Made by a program: the position numbers and the translations under genes | Shown: one piece after another, positions 52,433 through 63,341 of the stretch | Layout of the letters: each line of letters begins with the position of its first letter | Numbering within the stretch: position 1 is the first letter of the stretch | NCBI GenBank assembly: GCA_024734555.1 | Contig: JANPWX010020199.1 | Location: 3,043,150 to 3,107,149, forward strand | Origin: Trochalopteron elliotii | Lineage: Eukaryota; Chordata; Aves; Passeriformes; Leiothrichidae | DNA length: 64,000 nucleotides | Reading direction: 5' to 3' | The notes under the pieces: model-generated | Database searches by the model: none | What the model was told of the DNA's origin: nothing | Seen by the model: the letters and a program-made list of their open reading frames with translations, nothing else

Positions 52433-52433
52433 N
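52433..52433. other. Single N: assembly gap inside provirus
   Basis: The only ambiguous base I noticed in the window. It joins about 430 bp of 5' internal retroviral sequence directly to the last 57 bp of the 3' LTR, the typical trace of a repeat-induced collapse or scaffold join. Confidence 0.85.
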
Positions 52434-52490
52434 CTTTTCAGAGGAACCCCATTCGGAGATTTCCTCCCAAATTTGCCCTAAACCAGGACA
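52434..52490 (+). mobile_element. Terminal 57 bp of 3' LTR
   Basis: Identical to 51916-51972, the end of the 5' LTR, finishing at AGGACA. It is followed by GAATC (52491-52495), which matches GAATC at 51296-51300 before the 5' LTR: a 5-bp target-site duplication. The N at 52433 marks where the rest of the 3' LTR and most of the internal region are absent from the assembly. Confidence 0.9.
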
Positions 52491-52854
52491 GAATCTCACG
52501 TCCCAGGAGGAAGGGTAGGAACAAGGAAAACGGCAAAAAACCAAATGAGCCTACAATGCTACTCTATCTCCAACACAAACACTTATGCTCATCATTCTCC
52601 CTTCATAAAGGACAAGATCAGAGATAAGCAGCACCTATAGAAGTATTTTGAGTTACATTGCAATGGATGTTAAGTGGGCTTTGTGTATTAGATGCTTCCT
52701 CTGATCTGGAAAATGCTAGATTTAGGAATAGAATACCCTGTTTATTATCATACAGAAGTCCAATTTTGCATGAAAATTGCTATGAGAACATACAGCTATT
52801 TACTGTTATTTAATTCAAATATATTTACTCATTTCCTGGGGGAAATAATATTAC

Positions 52855-53702
52855 CTGCAATAATTACTGTTGCAAAGGCAGCAAATCCATGTTCGTCCTT
52901 TCCTTCCACAATCTGAGCTCCATATTCAGGATTTGAGAGAAAAACATAAAATGATTCCTGTCCTTCAGGTTCATCATCATCAAAAATTTTTATGGACACC
53001 TGGCTTTCACTTTCTCCATCCAGCAAAGTCAGGGAGATTGTCTGTTCCTCAAAATCTTCTCCTTCCATTGCCCATGTGAAGTTTGATTTTCCATAAACAT
53101 TTCCAAAAGGATACAAATCTACTCCACTCTGTGCACTTAGTCCCCCAAAGGTTTTCACAGTTATTTTAATATCACCAGTAAATCCCTTGGTCCTTCTGAT
53201 CTGAAGCACTGCTATGTTGGAAATATTGCTGTTTGTATCTTCTTCAACATAAATAAACTCTGGCCCCAAACTTAGTATTCCATGATGAACATCATTAGGC
53301 AGGATATTAACTGTTGCAACACTGAAAGCTGGATTCAAACGGGGACTCCAGTCAAGGTTTGTAGGTTGAACATCCAGAATTTCCACAGAAGTCAAATTTA
53401 CAAAAAAAAATTCTTGTATTTCAGACACAGTGTCATCAATTATTGATATTTCTATCACCGCATTTGTCTGAAAATGTAAAAACATAAGCTCTCCATTATA
53501 GATGGGTATAAAGTCTTCTAGCGGTTTGGCACTTCCTGGAATGGTCTGATATGTCAGTTTAGTGAGATTACTTTGAAAACCAAACAATCTTTGGACATGT
53601 AGTCTGACTACCTGGACATCTTCTTCAACTGAAACTGATCTTGAGTTAAGATCAAACTGGAAGATCCCCATTGGCTCAATTTTAGCTGTCGTAAATCCTG
53701 AT
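52855..53702 (-). CDS. ADGRV1: ADGRV1 exon (window exon 10): largest exon, two Calx-beta repeats
   Basis: An 848-nt exon coding about 283 residues. It opens SGFTTAKIEPMGIFQFDLNS, runs through VSVEEDVQVVRLHVQRLFGF and SAKPLEDFIPIYNGEL (first repeat), then NILPNDVHHGILSLGPEFIY (linker), RRTKGFTGDIKITVKTFGG and FDDDEPEGQESFYVFLSNPE (second repeat). The acceptor is TTCTGTTTCAG and the donor GTAATA. It enters with one base and leaves one. The linker after ILPND is much shorter than the one I remember in the human protein (see findings). Confidence 0.96.
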
Positions 53703-55328
53703 CTGAAACAGAAACAATATCACATTGAGAGAGGAAATATAAATTATGAAAATCACAACAATCAAGCATAGTAATTTTCACTGAGCGATCATTGATGGCT
53801 CTAAGAAAGTGGATTAAAAAACATGTAACAGTAGAGGGAAGAAATAGCAACCATACAAAGCAAGACATAAAGACGTTCCCTAAAAAATGCTTTTGTAATG
53901 TTTGGATAGAGCAGCCCTCCACAGGCTTAGTGCATCGTAAGTCAGGACAGGATACTGAGTAAATGACACATAAAATATGGTCTTCCTGACAAATAGGAGA
54001 GGCAAAGGAAAGTAGGTCCTCCTACTGTGGACATAATACATGAATTTAATATAGCCACTATAAGTATTACCAGTTTTAAACACTGAACAAACCCCCTGTA
54101 CCAAGGGAAAGCTGTGAAGTAGACAGCAGCTAGGAGGTCTACAGTTTTAGCCAGAAAGCTAGAGCAGGACAGGAAGTTATTTTAAAATATACGGTAAGGC
54201 TTTGAAATGCTGCCTCTTTACAATATTACTCAAAGTACTTTTTTCCCAGATCTAAGTCTTGTTATCAATATCAATTTAAGCTTTACTTTGTTCATATTAA
54301 ATATATCCCCTTCTTATAACAAAATATTAGACTGGGTCTGCTAAATCTTGTGTCATCCCCTTCTGTCTAGAACTGAACCATTATTCAATGCCAGAGGCTA
54401 CCAAATGGCACAATTACAATGAGTGGATTTGGCTAACAGATGAGACTCTTCCAACACTTAGGAAGCCAAAAAACCTTCTAAGTAAATGTGAGGTTTACAT
54501 CTAGTGGTATGTCATGTTAAGTTTTCTAGGAAAGGTTATTCTCATACACTCAAGGTATTTGACTCACACAGTAAACATGTGCTTGAGGACTCAAGTCCAT
54601 AGGATGGACAAGCCTAGGAAAAAGGGTCAGTTTGAGGAATTTAGGCATCTGATTCACTCCTGACTTCTTTCAGATTTGCCAGTGCAATTTTAACATGGTG
54701 AAGCCAATACCTTTCTCCATATGGTGTCACTCTATGCCCATTTTTTATATGCTTTCATCTTCAATAAGGAAGAATGAAAATGGTTTGAAGAACAGATAAC
54801 AATTTAACTGAGATGAAAAACTACATTGAATGTAAGGTTTTAATTTTTCAGGATAAAACAGGGGTTTAATATAAATTTGGTGGTTTTAGAGGATTTCTTA
54901 TTTCATTTGATTTATTTTAAATAATATTTGCATCTACGATCTTCTATATACAGATTTCTAGCGACACTGAAAATCGAGAGTTGATTTCGTTCTTCAGCTT
55001 CCTGGTTAAAACTGTTGATCTTGGTTCTTCAACCTAACTCTTTCCTAACTATCTCCACCATTCTAGAAACATTCTAGGCATTCTAGGCATTCTTAGATCC
55101 CAATGCCAAGAAACAGACTGGAATTGAAGAAAATCCTCAGTTTTGGGCAGTCCAGATCTGCAGTACTGACATTGGTTTCCATGTGAGACAAGACACAGAA
55201 ATTTACCAAAAAAGGAATACAATTTGTTAGCAACCTATAATTTAATAGGGATTTGTATGAGGTATATGCCTCTATATATGTCAGAATTCTTACAGTATCA
55301 GTGCAGCTCAAAAGTATAATATCCTTAC
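53703..55328 (-). other. ADGRV1 intron between window exons 9 and 10
   Basis: Nothing recognised apart from short repeats of CATTCTAG at 55060-55090. Confidence 0.75.
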
Positions 55329-55464
55329 CTCAGGCGAGCCCCACCAGACACATTGCTGTGTACTGCTGTTAAAGTGATGGCAAATGTCTCAGGTTTATTT
55401 AGGCTTGGAGTAGCCTGAAATGAAATCACTTTACTTTCCTCCCCAGAGGAAAATACAACAGTAC
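55329..55464 (-). CDS. ADGRV1: ADGRV1 exon (window exon 9): Calx-beta end
   Basis: Enters with two bases that complete a Gly codon, then reads TVVFSSGEESKVISFQATPS, then PETFAITLTAVHSNVSGGAR. F-S-S-G-E-x-x-K-V-I plus the terminal G-G-A-R-L closes a repeat. The acceptor is TTCTTTCAG and the donor GTAAGG. Two bases remain for the next exon. Confidence 0.93.
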
Positions 55465-55848
55465 CTGAAAGAAGAATGATTGAGAGGGTCAAAATGACTA
55501 AACAGGAATTCTCTTTTTACCTGGAAATACACTGACATCGTGACTTAAGTGACAATTTCACTCCATTGAGGTAAAGAAATCTTTATGATAAGGGTCTTTC
55601 CTATAGAAAGCTGTCCTTCAGGGGCATAGCATTGTGTCTATGAAAAAAAGAGTTGTTTTTTTTTTCTCAGAAAGTAAATATGTCCCTCACAGATAAAAAC
55701 TGGATCATATGACTTCATTCTAGTGACTTTTCATTAATAAAGGAAAATTGTAGAAGTAAAAATAACTGAAAGGTGGTATCATCACTTATGCAACTGTCAT
55801 AGCTGTTGTCCTTGTGGCTGTACATAACTTGTTGCAGCAATTACTCAC
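55465..55848 (-). other. ADGRV1 intron between window exons 8 and 9
   Basis: 384 bp with no feature recognised. Confidence 0.75.
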
Positions 55849-56020
55849 CAAACGGAGGTGTAATATTGCCTAGTTTAACAGAGTCAGTTACTAGGTCTGG
55901 TGGACATTCTGAAATCCAGCTAACTGTTACAGAGCCATAAACTCCTTTTCTGCTTATGACAGCATGGCCTGTCCCTGCTACAATGTTTGTAAGTCGTAAT
56001 ATCACAGATTCAAAGCCAAC
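55849..56020 (-). CDS. ADGRV1: ADGRV1 exon (window exon 8): Calx-beta-like segment
   Basis: Reads VGFESVILRLTNIVAGTGHA, then ISRKGVYGSVTVSWISECPP and VKLGNITPPF. The I-S-R-x-G-x-Y-G-x-V-x-V-x-W core is the Calx-beta second-to-third strand pattern. The acceptor is TTTCCACAG and the donor GTGAGT. It starts in phase 0 and leaves one base. Confidence 0.92.
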
Positions 56021-57248
56021 CTGTGGAAACATAGTAGGTTTTATCAGAAAATCAAATAAAAACTGACAATAACATACATGAAAGCATAGTGCCTTTTGTA
56101 AAAATGTCATCTTACAATAAGGATGCATGCATATAGATAAATATATCTGCATGTATCTATGGACATATGAATATGTACATTTCCTTCACAGCTCTTTAAT
56201 AATACTTGCAAATTTTAAAGTTCTGGCAATTAGATTGCAGGGAAAAAGGAAAAGTATGAGTGACATTTCAGTACTGGAAACAGTGAACACAGCAATCTTT
56301 GTCTCTTGTTTAGAAGTAAAATAAATCAAGCCTGCCCTATTAGGACAGGTAATAACTGTCCTACTCTCTCACTCTCTCTATATATATACATATATATTAG
56401 GTCTAAAATAAGTTATTAATTGTGTATCCAGTGAAAAGTAAGTTGTTGCCCCATGACACTGTTCACAAAATTATTCTTGTTACTGTGATCTACATTTCTT
56501 TTTCTCTGAGCAGCAAATAGGGGTGAAGATAATTTGCATATTCTAAAATAAATGATAAATGGATATATGGTATATGGTATTTAATAGTCTTTCCGGAAAC
56601 AGTGTATACAGAAAGACCATTTGACTTAAGTTTCATCGTAAATTAAAAACCAGAACAATGCTTCAAGATAATTAAAATAATTTAGCAATAACTTCAATAA
56701 AATTTAAGTGTTAAAACTTCATTGTGCCTTTGCCTGACATAAAAAAGGGAATGGCAGTACATATACCATACTAAAGAAGGCAAATTATCTTTTCTCACTC
56801 TCACACAAAATAAGACAAATGGAAAATTCATCACTCAATGATTACCAAGTTTACTGATATCCACATTAACACCCAGGACATATTCCATCTTTTTTTCCCC
56901 ATAATACTGAATACATGCTATTTATCTGTTTTGGGGTTGCTCTGCTCATAGAAATATTGTTCAGATTTACTTATTTTTGTTTAAGTCTTAGAACTCCCAT
57001 TTCATGTAAATAGTTACACAACTTACATTTTATAGTGAAGAGGCCTTTCCCAACTGTATTAAAATATTTCCATAAGAACTTGTATCAGAGGAAAGAATAA
57101 CACACAATGCAAGTAATAACAGGAAAAATCTCTTCCGTCATATTGATTATAATGAAAACTTCACTGAGTTCTTATAACAGGTATCTTCTGTGGTGAAGTG
57201 TACCTTTCTTCTGTGGTAGGAACATGACACTGCAACCAGGCTACTGAC
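56021..57248 (-). other. ADGRV1 intron between window exons 7 and 8
   Basis: Contains a (CT)n(TA)n simple repeat at 56361-56398; otherwise nothing recognised. Confidence 0.75.
56361..56398 (+). repeat. (CT)n(TA)n microsatellite
   Basis: CTCTCTCACTCTCTCT followed by TATATATACATATATA. Confidence 0.9.
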
Positions 57249-57392
57249 CTGTGAATTGGCAGCTTCCTCAGGAATAAGCAAAACAGCAGACTTTGCTATT
57301 CCTAATATTTTAGGCACATCCTTGGCACTTCCCCTAACCAGGCTTACATTAGTCAATTCCAGAGTAAAATTCAAGCCCAGTAGAATAAATGC
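57249..57392 (-). CDS. ADGRV1: ADGRV1 exon (window exon 7): degenerate Calx-beta segment
   Basis: A 48-codon phase 0-0 exon: AFILLGLNFTLELTNVSLVR, then AKSAVLLIPEEAANSQ. It matches my memory of the human stretch with the same NFTL and AKSAVL...AANSQ pattern. It is less clearly a Calx-beta unit because the usual D-D-x-P-E motif is missing. The acceptor is TTTCTCAAAG and the donor GTCAGT. Confidence 0.9.
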
Positions 57393-59471
57393 CTTTGAGA
57401 AAGAGAATTCAATTAAAAAGGTAGCAATTTAATTCCACTAAAAACATGTTATTCAACAGTACAAACAATTAACAAAACAACCTGCAGATTTTGTTTGCTT
57501 TTGCACAAAGCAGCATTTTCAAGACAAGTGTTTTGTTGATTATGTTTCTCAAAGAATTACAGTTAAGCCATCAATACTGTGAAAGCAATCTGCCAGAAGT
57601 TTGCTGGAACATGAGTTTGTAAAGAAACCATTGCCATTTTAAAAAGTTGTATCTGACACATTGGGCCTTAGCTTGATTTTAATCCTTACAATTAAAAATA
57701 TTTAAGATGGTTGTAAGAGCATGTAAAGATGGATGTAAGATTGTGATACTAATGACAAACAAGGAAACACAGAAGACTGCAGGTACATTTAGCTTCTTCA
57801 TTGGTCACAAATGACAGATCACTATTTACAATCCAAAAGAAACTTATGAAAATGTTTGCATACATATAATAATAAGATACTGAACTAACAGTAACACAAA
57901 ACAACAATGTAAGGAAACATTAAGTATTTGAACTCATGCATAGCAGTGATTTTGCAATTATCATCAGCAAATTATTTTAAAATCCAGTGATTTTAAAATC
58001 CAGTTCTACTCCCTAAAGAGGAAATTCATAACACCAAAACTCAATCTTCTGCTTCGTCACAATTGATACTAGTGAGAGTTTTATATCTTACTTGTATTGT
58101 GATGAAACAAATGGAAACAATAGATATCATAGGAGCTAAAAGAGTAATACACACCTGGTTGCTTATTGGCACTCTTTTTACTCCAAAGCTGGCACCATCC
58201 TCTATTGTGAGGACTCCCACCTCATTCTCAGGTTCAATCAGTGCTTTGTCATGAAGGGCTGTGACACGGTACTCGACCATCACTGCTCCAAACGCCCCGG
58301 CATGCCGGGTTACATTAACCTGTACGTAGCGATCCAGGCCTTTTCCTACCACTACTGACTGCTGATCGGAGTACAGGGCAAACACTCCATGAGGATCATC
58401 ATTTGCAAACACTGTGATCTTTGAAATTCCTTTCTCATGGTCCAAACTTGCTCCACCTTCCACTGAAATCAGCTGTACCTCATAGTTTTCATCCAGTTCA
58501 GGAACATCATCAGGTAACAGATAGATAATTATCTCGGCTGTACTCTGCTGGTCAGCAATGACAACAAATCCCTCTGTCTCAAGAAAGTCACCTGTGATGT
58601 CAAATTCACTACATATTTCCCAGTAAACCTGAAATTAGCATAGAAAATGCAAAACATAAAAGAAAGAAAATTATCTCTGAAGTCAGAAACTTGCATATTC
58701 AGGATTTAGTATAGACAGGATATGGAAGACACTGCTTTTAAATTGATAAAATAAAAATTGTTTTGGATGTGAATAGGAAGAATATCCTATCACACAGACT
58801 ATCTTTCAAGATTGTGTGTTATTTCATTAACAGTGCTATGAATACAAACATTTTCTTTGTCTACTTTCAGAAAATTAATGTAAAACTATGTGGAATTTAT
58901 GAACATTTTTCAAAAAGTATTTCTATTTTCGCACCAAACCACCCTTCCTATTATTTCTGTTTCCAGTATTCCTCACATAAAAAAAGAAAGAAGAATTCTC
59001 ATTAAACACAGCAGATGTTTCTATTAATTGATCAATTTATTTTAAATTAAATGAGTTCCTGTTAAACGCTGACTTCTAAACAACTTTAGGTAAAAAACAA
59101 TGTCCATGATGATTCAGAAAAGTCTGATTCTGTCTGAAAAAGTAAAGTGTGATGATATATCAAAGACAACTCACTATGAAAGAATTGTCTCTTCTGTTCT
59201 CCCATCAAAAGCAAACAGAGAAAGAAAGTGAGAGCAGTACAGCAGTATTGTTTTTCTTTTCTTTTCCCCAGGCCAGGGAAGACTGAATTTTACTCTCCAA
59301 ATCACAAGTACTAGGGCTAAGCCCTTCCTAAATTCAATCTAAAAGGCAACATTTAAAAAAATTAATTTGAGAAACAAGCAATTGAAAGGCACAGAATGAT
59401 GTATTTTTCTATATATTGGCACTGAGGATGATTTCAGATAAAATTGTTCATTAGGAAAAGAGTGAGAATAC
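57393..59471 (-). other. ADGRV1 introns flanking window exon 6
   Basis: The two intron parts (57393-58154 and 58629-59471) are A+T-rich without recognised repeats or further exons. Confidence 0.7.
58155..58628 (-). CDS. ADGRV1: ADGRV1 exon (window exon 6): parts of two Calx-beta repeats
   Basis: A 158-codon phase 0-0 exon. The first part (VYWEICSEFDVTGDFLETEG, then LLPDDVPELDENYEVQLISV) completes one Calx-beta repeat with the canonical D-D-x-P-E-x-x-E motif. The second (FANDDPHGVFALYSDQQSVV, then YVQVNVTRHAGAFGAVMVEY) starts another. The acceptor is GCTAATTTCAG and the donor GTGTGT. Confidence 0.95.
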
Positions 59472-59621
59472 CGTTATGTTCCCCAGAATGCCTTGAACTC
59501 GTTCGACAAACAGTGTAATATTTTGTGGCCCTTCTTCTCCTGCGGGTTCTGCATAGCTACTCTCAATTAATGATTCAGGAGCAAACTGTACAATTCCATT
59601 GGGATCACCAAACTTCTCTAT
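59472..59621 (-). CDS. ADGRV1: ADGRV1 exon (window exon 5): Calx-beta start
   Basis: A 50-codon phase 0-0 exon reading IEKFGDPNGIVQFAPESLIE, then GPQNITLFVERVQGILGNIT. G-D-P-N-G-I-V-Q-F is the repeat-opening strand and V-E-R-V-x-G-x-x-G the second strand. The domain continues directly into the next exon (VYWEICSEFD). The acceptor is CTTCTTACAG; the donor GTATTC is rather weak. Confidence 0.92.
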
Positions 59622-60339
59622 CTGTAAGAAGGTAAACAAACATTGAAAAAACTAAAAACGTAGTGTGAGTCGTATTCTTGCTCAAACCGCTGAGATTTTC
59701 ACTGCTAGATGCTACAGGGGCACATATCTGTTGGTTCTAAAAACAGCAGAGAAAGTTTTGAATGTCTCTTTTTCAGTTCCCCTATCCAAGAAAGAAAAGA
59801 ACAGTTTTATTTCAAATGCTGTATCTGAATATTTTGATTCTAAAACAGGAGATGCTCGGGCACCTTAAGCTAGTATACAGAAACTCTTCTAACACTATCA
59901 GTTTTCAAATTCAGCACTATGGGAAAGGGAGCTCATCCACATCTGTGTGAACCATTAGCTGCAACAAGAATTTGGGGTAACCTGTCTTCCTGAAGGGGGC
60001 TGTGGAAATAAGAGCTAATTCCATCAACACCTTACAGACCAAATAATAAAATAAAAATATAATTTCTAGGAAAGATTTTTTTGAGGGCTCCTTATAGCAG
60101 CTTTATAAATATTTCCTTATTTGCAGTATCCCTAGAGCACTGATTTGTCTCTGATAACTCAAAAATACCTGCATTTCTCTTGAACTGTGAGAAGTCAGAT
60201 TTTCTCCCCTTCTCTGAAGAAGATTTCAAGAGTGACAATATCCTACTTGCAGCTGCTGAGGGGTCAGAGTCTGGTGCTGTGTGAGCATTATCTACCACAC
60301 ACATGATGGTTGGTGCAGGCCAAGCGGTCCAGCCTACAG

Positions 60340-60423
60340 TTTGTCCATCACTGTTTTTTGCTGTCTCAAGATTTGGGGAGGAGTGTGTGTGTGTGGACGA
60401 TTTGTCCATCAATGTTTTTTGCT
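60340..60423. repeat. Short direct repeat, two 23-nt copies 61 bp apart
   Basis: TTTGTCCATCACTGTTTTTT at 60340 recurs with one change at 60401, separated by a GT-rich stretch (60382-60396). It lies in the ADGRV1 intron 59622-60965. The surrounding 60100-60660 sequence is slightly G+C-richer than its neighbours and may be an old, unassigned repeat. Confidence 0.6.
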
Positions 60424-60965
60424 TGCTCAGAAAAAGACATTTTGTCTTTGTCTCGCTGGAGCTTTGGTGGAGAGCACCTTTTTGTGTGTAAATCACCCTC
60501 TCTTTTAGTGACCTTTGTCACTAATATTGTTGCTGTTCCTGTTCATTTCTCATCTCATTGGTGTTTTCAAGTAAATTTTTCTTATCTTGAGTTAGAAACT
60601 CTGCTTTTTGTCTCCCCTTCACAAGAGGGTTTAGGGGAAAAGAAGCAGTTGAGTGGAGTTTAATTTTCAGCTGGGTTTAAACCATAACAGATTACAACCA
60701 TACTGACATATAGAAATATGGGCTCAATCCAAAGAGAGCTATAGAAAACTGCAAATAAGAGCCAGCTCAGCGCTTTTATATTAATTTGTACTGATAGGTT
60801 CTCTGCCCTTTCTCTTTCAGAACCGAACATAATATATTAAAATAGCACAAAGGTCAAAAAAGCCAAATGACCAAGTAATCATTGTGATTAATTTTTAAAA
60901 GCTTTGCAGGATAAATACCTATATCAACAAAAATCTCTGAAAAAAGAGAAGCACAAATAACTTAC

Positions 60966-61205
60966 TATTAACGTAATGCTGTTTGCCTTAGAATCTATTT
61001 CTGTTTCACCTTTAATAAGGCTCAGTCGAATAATGAAGGTCTCCTGAACTTCAACTTCTTCATGAGGATAGATTTGTAGATTAATTGTTCTCAAACCTCC
61101 TTCTCCTTCTTCAAAATAGAATGATCCATTCACAGGGTCACCAATGTCACTATTCAGAGGAGACAAAACCTCTTTTGAATTGGGTCCCAAAATGTCCCAG
61201 TTAAT
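60966..61205 (-). CDS. ADGRV1: ADGRV1 exon (window exon 4): Calx-beta body
   Basis: An 80-codon phase 0-0 exon beginning INWDILGPNSKEVLSPLN, with FYFEEGEGGLRTINLQIYPH and EVEVQETFIIRLSLIKGETE. The strand order and E-x-x-E-x-F motif fit a Calx-beta repeat. The acceptor is CTTCCACAG and the donor GTAAGT. Because both ends are phase 0, skipping it would keep the frame. Confidence 0.94.
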
Positions 61206-62299
61206 CTGTGGAAGAGACCAGTTCCAGATTTAGAGGGGTGATATATTATAACAGCATCCCAAGGGGAGAAGTGACAGAGTACCAGAAGTACTTAGCTATG
61301 TTTAAATCTTTGCTATTAATACAGGATACAAAAGTCATAATTAATTCTATGGGGCAAAATATAGAAGCCTTTGAAAAAAGTAAACATACATGACAATTTA
61401 TAAATGGGAATTTTAAAATGTTAGTCACAATGCCAGTTTATTAAATTCTAGATGTTAGTAATAGAAAAGAAACTAAGATTTCTTTAGCATTTAGCAAGAA
61501 TCACACAGGCCAGTGTCTATTTCTCTTCTCTTTCATGACTTGTTTTGTGAAACTTCCCACATGAGTACTCATGATCAAAACCATTTTCCTTTGAAGTGTG
61601 ATGTCAAGTCTAAAAATGACAAATATTTTTATCATAAAAGTTATTAATCATTCAGATTATGAAGAAAATTATGAGTCCTTCATATTTCTTCAGCCTGATT
61701 AAAAGCTATAGCATTTCTAGCAATTTCCACAGATTAGATTGTTTTTAAGGAAGTCATATTCAGGACTTTACAAATCCTATTTTGGTAACTCATGTTTTTT
61801 CCACTTTTCTCCAATGACTTCTAGAAAAAGTCAAAGACTGAGGTAATTTTTATATGTGGAGGAGTTCATGGCTTTTAATGCAAATTTTCCAATTATCTGA
61901 CAAGACTGTGAAAGGCCCACCATGTTTTATATTTATAACTTCACTTTTTTACGTGGCCTGTATAAATTAAAAAAAATACTCTAGAAAACTCACAGTAAGC
62001 AATTTCCTGAATTAAATTAAACTAGTAGTAGTGTATGAAGTTAACTATAATTTTGGTGGGATTAGCCGCTAGTTGAAAACAACGTACACAATACCGTAAT
62101 AAAAAGAAGGCAAGCAGGAGGAGAAAGAGGATTTTAAAAAGGTAGCAACATTTTATATTATACTGCAGCTATATGCAATTCATGTTTAATAAAAAACTGT
62201 AATTATCCTATCAGAAATCAGTCACTAAGAAAGCTCTCAAAACCAAATGCAGAAGCTCTTTGATATAGTCACCGGAAAACTTCGACAGGCAAGACCCAC

Positions 62300-62516
62300 C
62301 TGTGCCTCTACCAGCCGCCCAGTCCTTTCCAACACCAGGGACACTGTTGTGACTTCCTCAGGGTTGGGAAGAATAATTTGGCTTTGGTTGAGAAATCGGA
62401 CCATGCCCTGGGGAGAGTCACTTTTCGCTATGGTGACCTGGCTTACCAGGTGGAGCCCCAGCACTGCTCCACCAGTGGCTCCTGTCAGTTGTATTTCAAA
62501 TTGTTCTGCAAATTCA
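62300..62516 (-). CDS. ADGRV1: ADGRV1 exon (window exon 3): Calx-beta end plus start of next repeat
   Basis: Reads EFAEQFEIQLTGATGGAVLG, then IAKSDSPQGMVRFLNQSQII and SLVLERTGRLVEAQ. F-x-I-x-L-x-x-x-x-G-G-A is the last strand of one repeat, and S-D-S-P-x-G begins the next. The acceptor is CTGTGCAG and the donor GTGGGT. It enters with one base (completing a Ser codon) and ends in phase 0. Confidence 0.94.
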
Positions 62517-63049
62517 CTGCACAGAAAAAAAAAAAGACATTCTCAGATATCTGAGAGAAAAGAAAAAAAATTAAAACTGTACTTAGTAATTCAATCATGC
62601 ATTCAACTGGATCTGTTTAAAGGAATAAAGAAATCATCTCCATTGGTGCAATGTAGAAGATTCCTTTTATTTCCATAGAATGGTGATATCTGAAATATTT
62701 TTATTTCAGATATCACCACTCTGAAATTCTATTTTCTACCAGTGTTAAGTTAAACAAAATACAGAAAAAACACTTTATTCTTCATAGCAGTACTGTTGAC
62801 ACCAACATTTCTTATAATGTTATTAAAAACCATATTTGCTTGCATACTACTTAACAGGAACTGTGACACTCTAATATAACACCTTCTTTTCCCCCCTTTA
62901 AGTGATTTTCTCCCTTAGGTGATTTTTTAGCTCTGCAGAAATTTGTTTTTCAATTCCAGCCCTATACACGCATATGTGTAGATTTTTTAGTGCATGCTAA
63001 AAATTACTTTATCAGAAGTAAATTGGTGAATCTCTGAAAAATTAATTAC
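62517..63049 (-). other. ADGRV1 intron between window exons 2 and 3
   Basis: 533 bp containing the perfect 17-bp inverted repeat at 62681-62718; otherwise nothing recognised. Confidence 0.75.
62681..62718. repeat. Perfect 17-bp inverted repeat with TTTT loop
   Basis: Arms at 62681-62697 and 62702-62718 (TGGTGATATCTGAAATA and its exact complement) surround a four-T loop. It lies in the short intron between window exons 2 and 3. The flanks are unrelated. No function can be assigned. Confidence 0.85.
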
Positions 63050-63251
63050 CTTTCTTCATCATTTATAATAGAGATATAAATAAAAGACTGGTTCTGTCCA
63101 TGATAAAACATTACAGTATTATTATGCACGACATAGTCAACACCATCAGGAAGTGCAGAAATACTTCGAGAAAGAAAATCAGCTGTGACATTGCCATAAA
63201 TTCCATGCTTTCTCAAAACAGGAATCATGATTAATCCAGCATCCTCTTCCA
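63050..63251 (-). CDS. ADGRV1: ADGRV1 exon (window exon 2): Calx-beta body
   Basis: Encodes VEEDAGLIMIPVLRKHGIYG through the aspartate-tyrosine core (GVDYVVHNN) to YISIINDEE. The order V-E-E, a central R-x-x-G-x-x-G, D-Y and a final I-x-D/N-D-E is the Calx-beta pattern, and the acidic residues are the usual calcium ligands. The acceptor is TTTTTATAG and the donor GTAATT. Phases are 2 nt in and 2 nt out. It lies only 90 bp from the previous exon. Confidence 0.93.
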
Positions 63252-63341
63252 CTATAAAAATAATTGAGAAGTTAGGTTTTTTCAAAATTCATGCCACAGC
63301 CTTATCTTCTAAACTATAGTAAGAACTTAAGGTAAACTTAC

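Larger units (their letters stand above)
48529..52854 (-). other. ADGRV1 intron between window exons 10 and 11
   Basis: Holds the possible LTR-like block (49.43-49.86 kb), an old CR1 fragment (50.5-50.7 kb) and the provirus (51.3-52.5 kb). The true length is unknown because of the N at 52433. Confidence 0.8.
59622..62299 (-). other. ADGRV1 introns flanking window exon 4
   Basis: The intron parts 59622-60965 and 61206-62299. The first contains the short direct repeat at 60340-60423; the second shows nothing recognisable. Confidence 0.7.

Noticed and set aside
60092..60496. 134-codon frame on -
   Set aside because: It spans the short direct repeat and a GT run, matches no part of ADGRV1, and is not required by the phases of exons 4 and 5.
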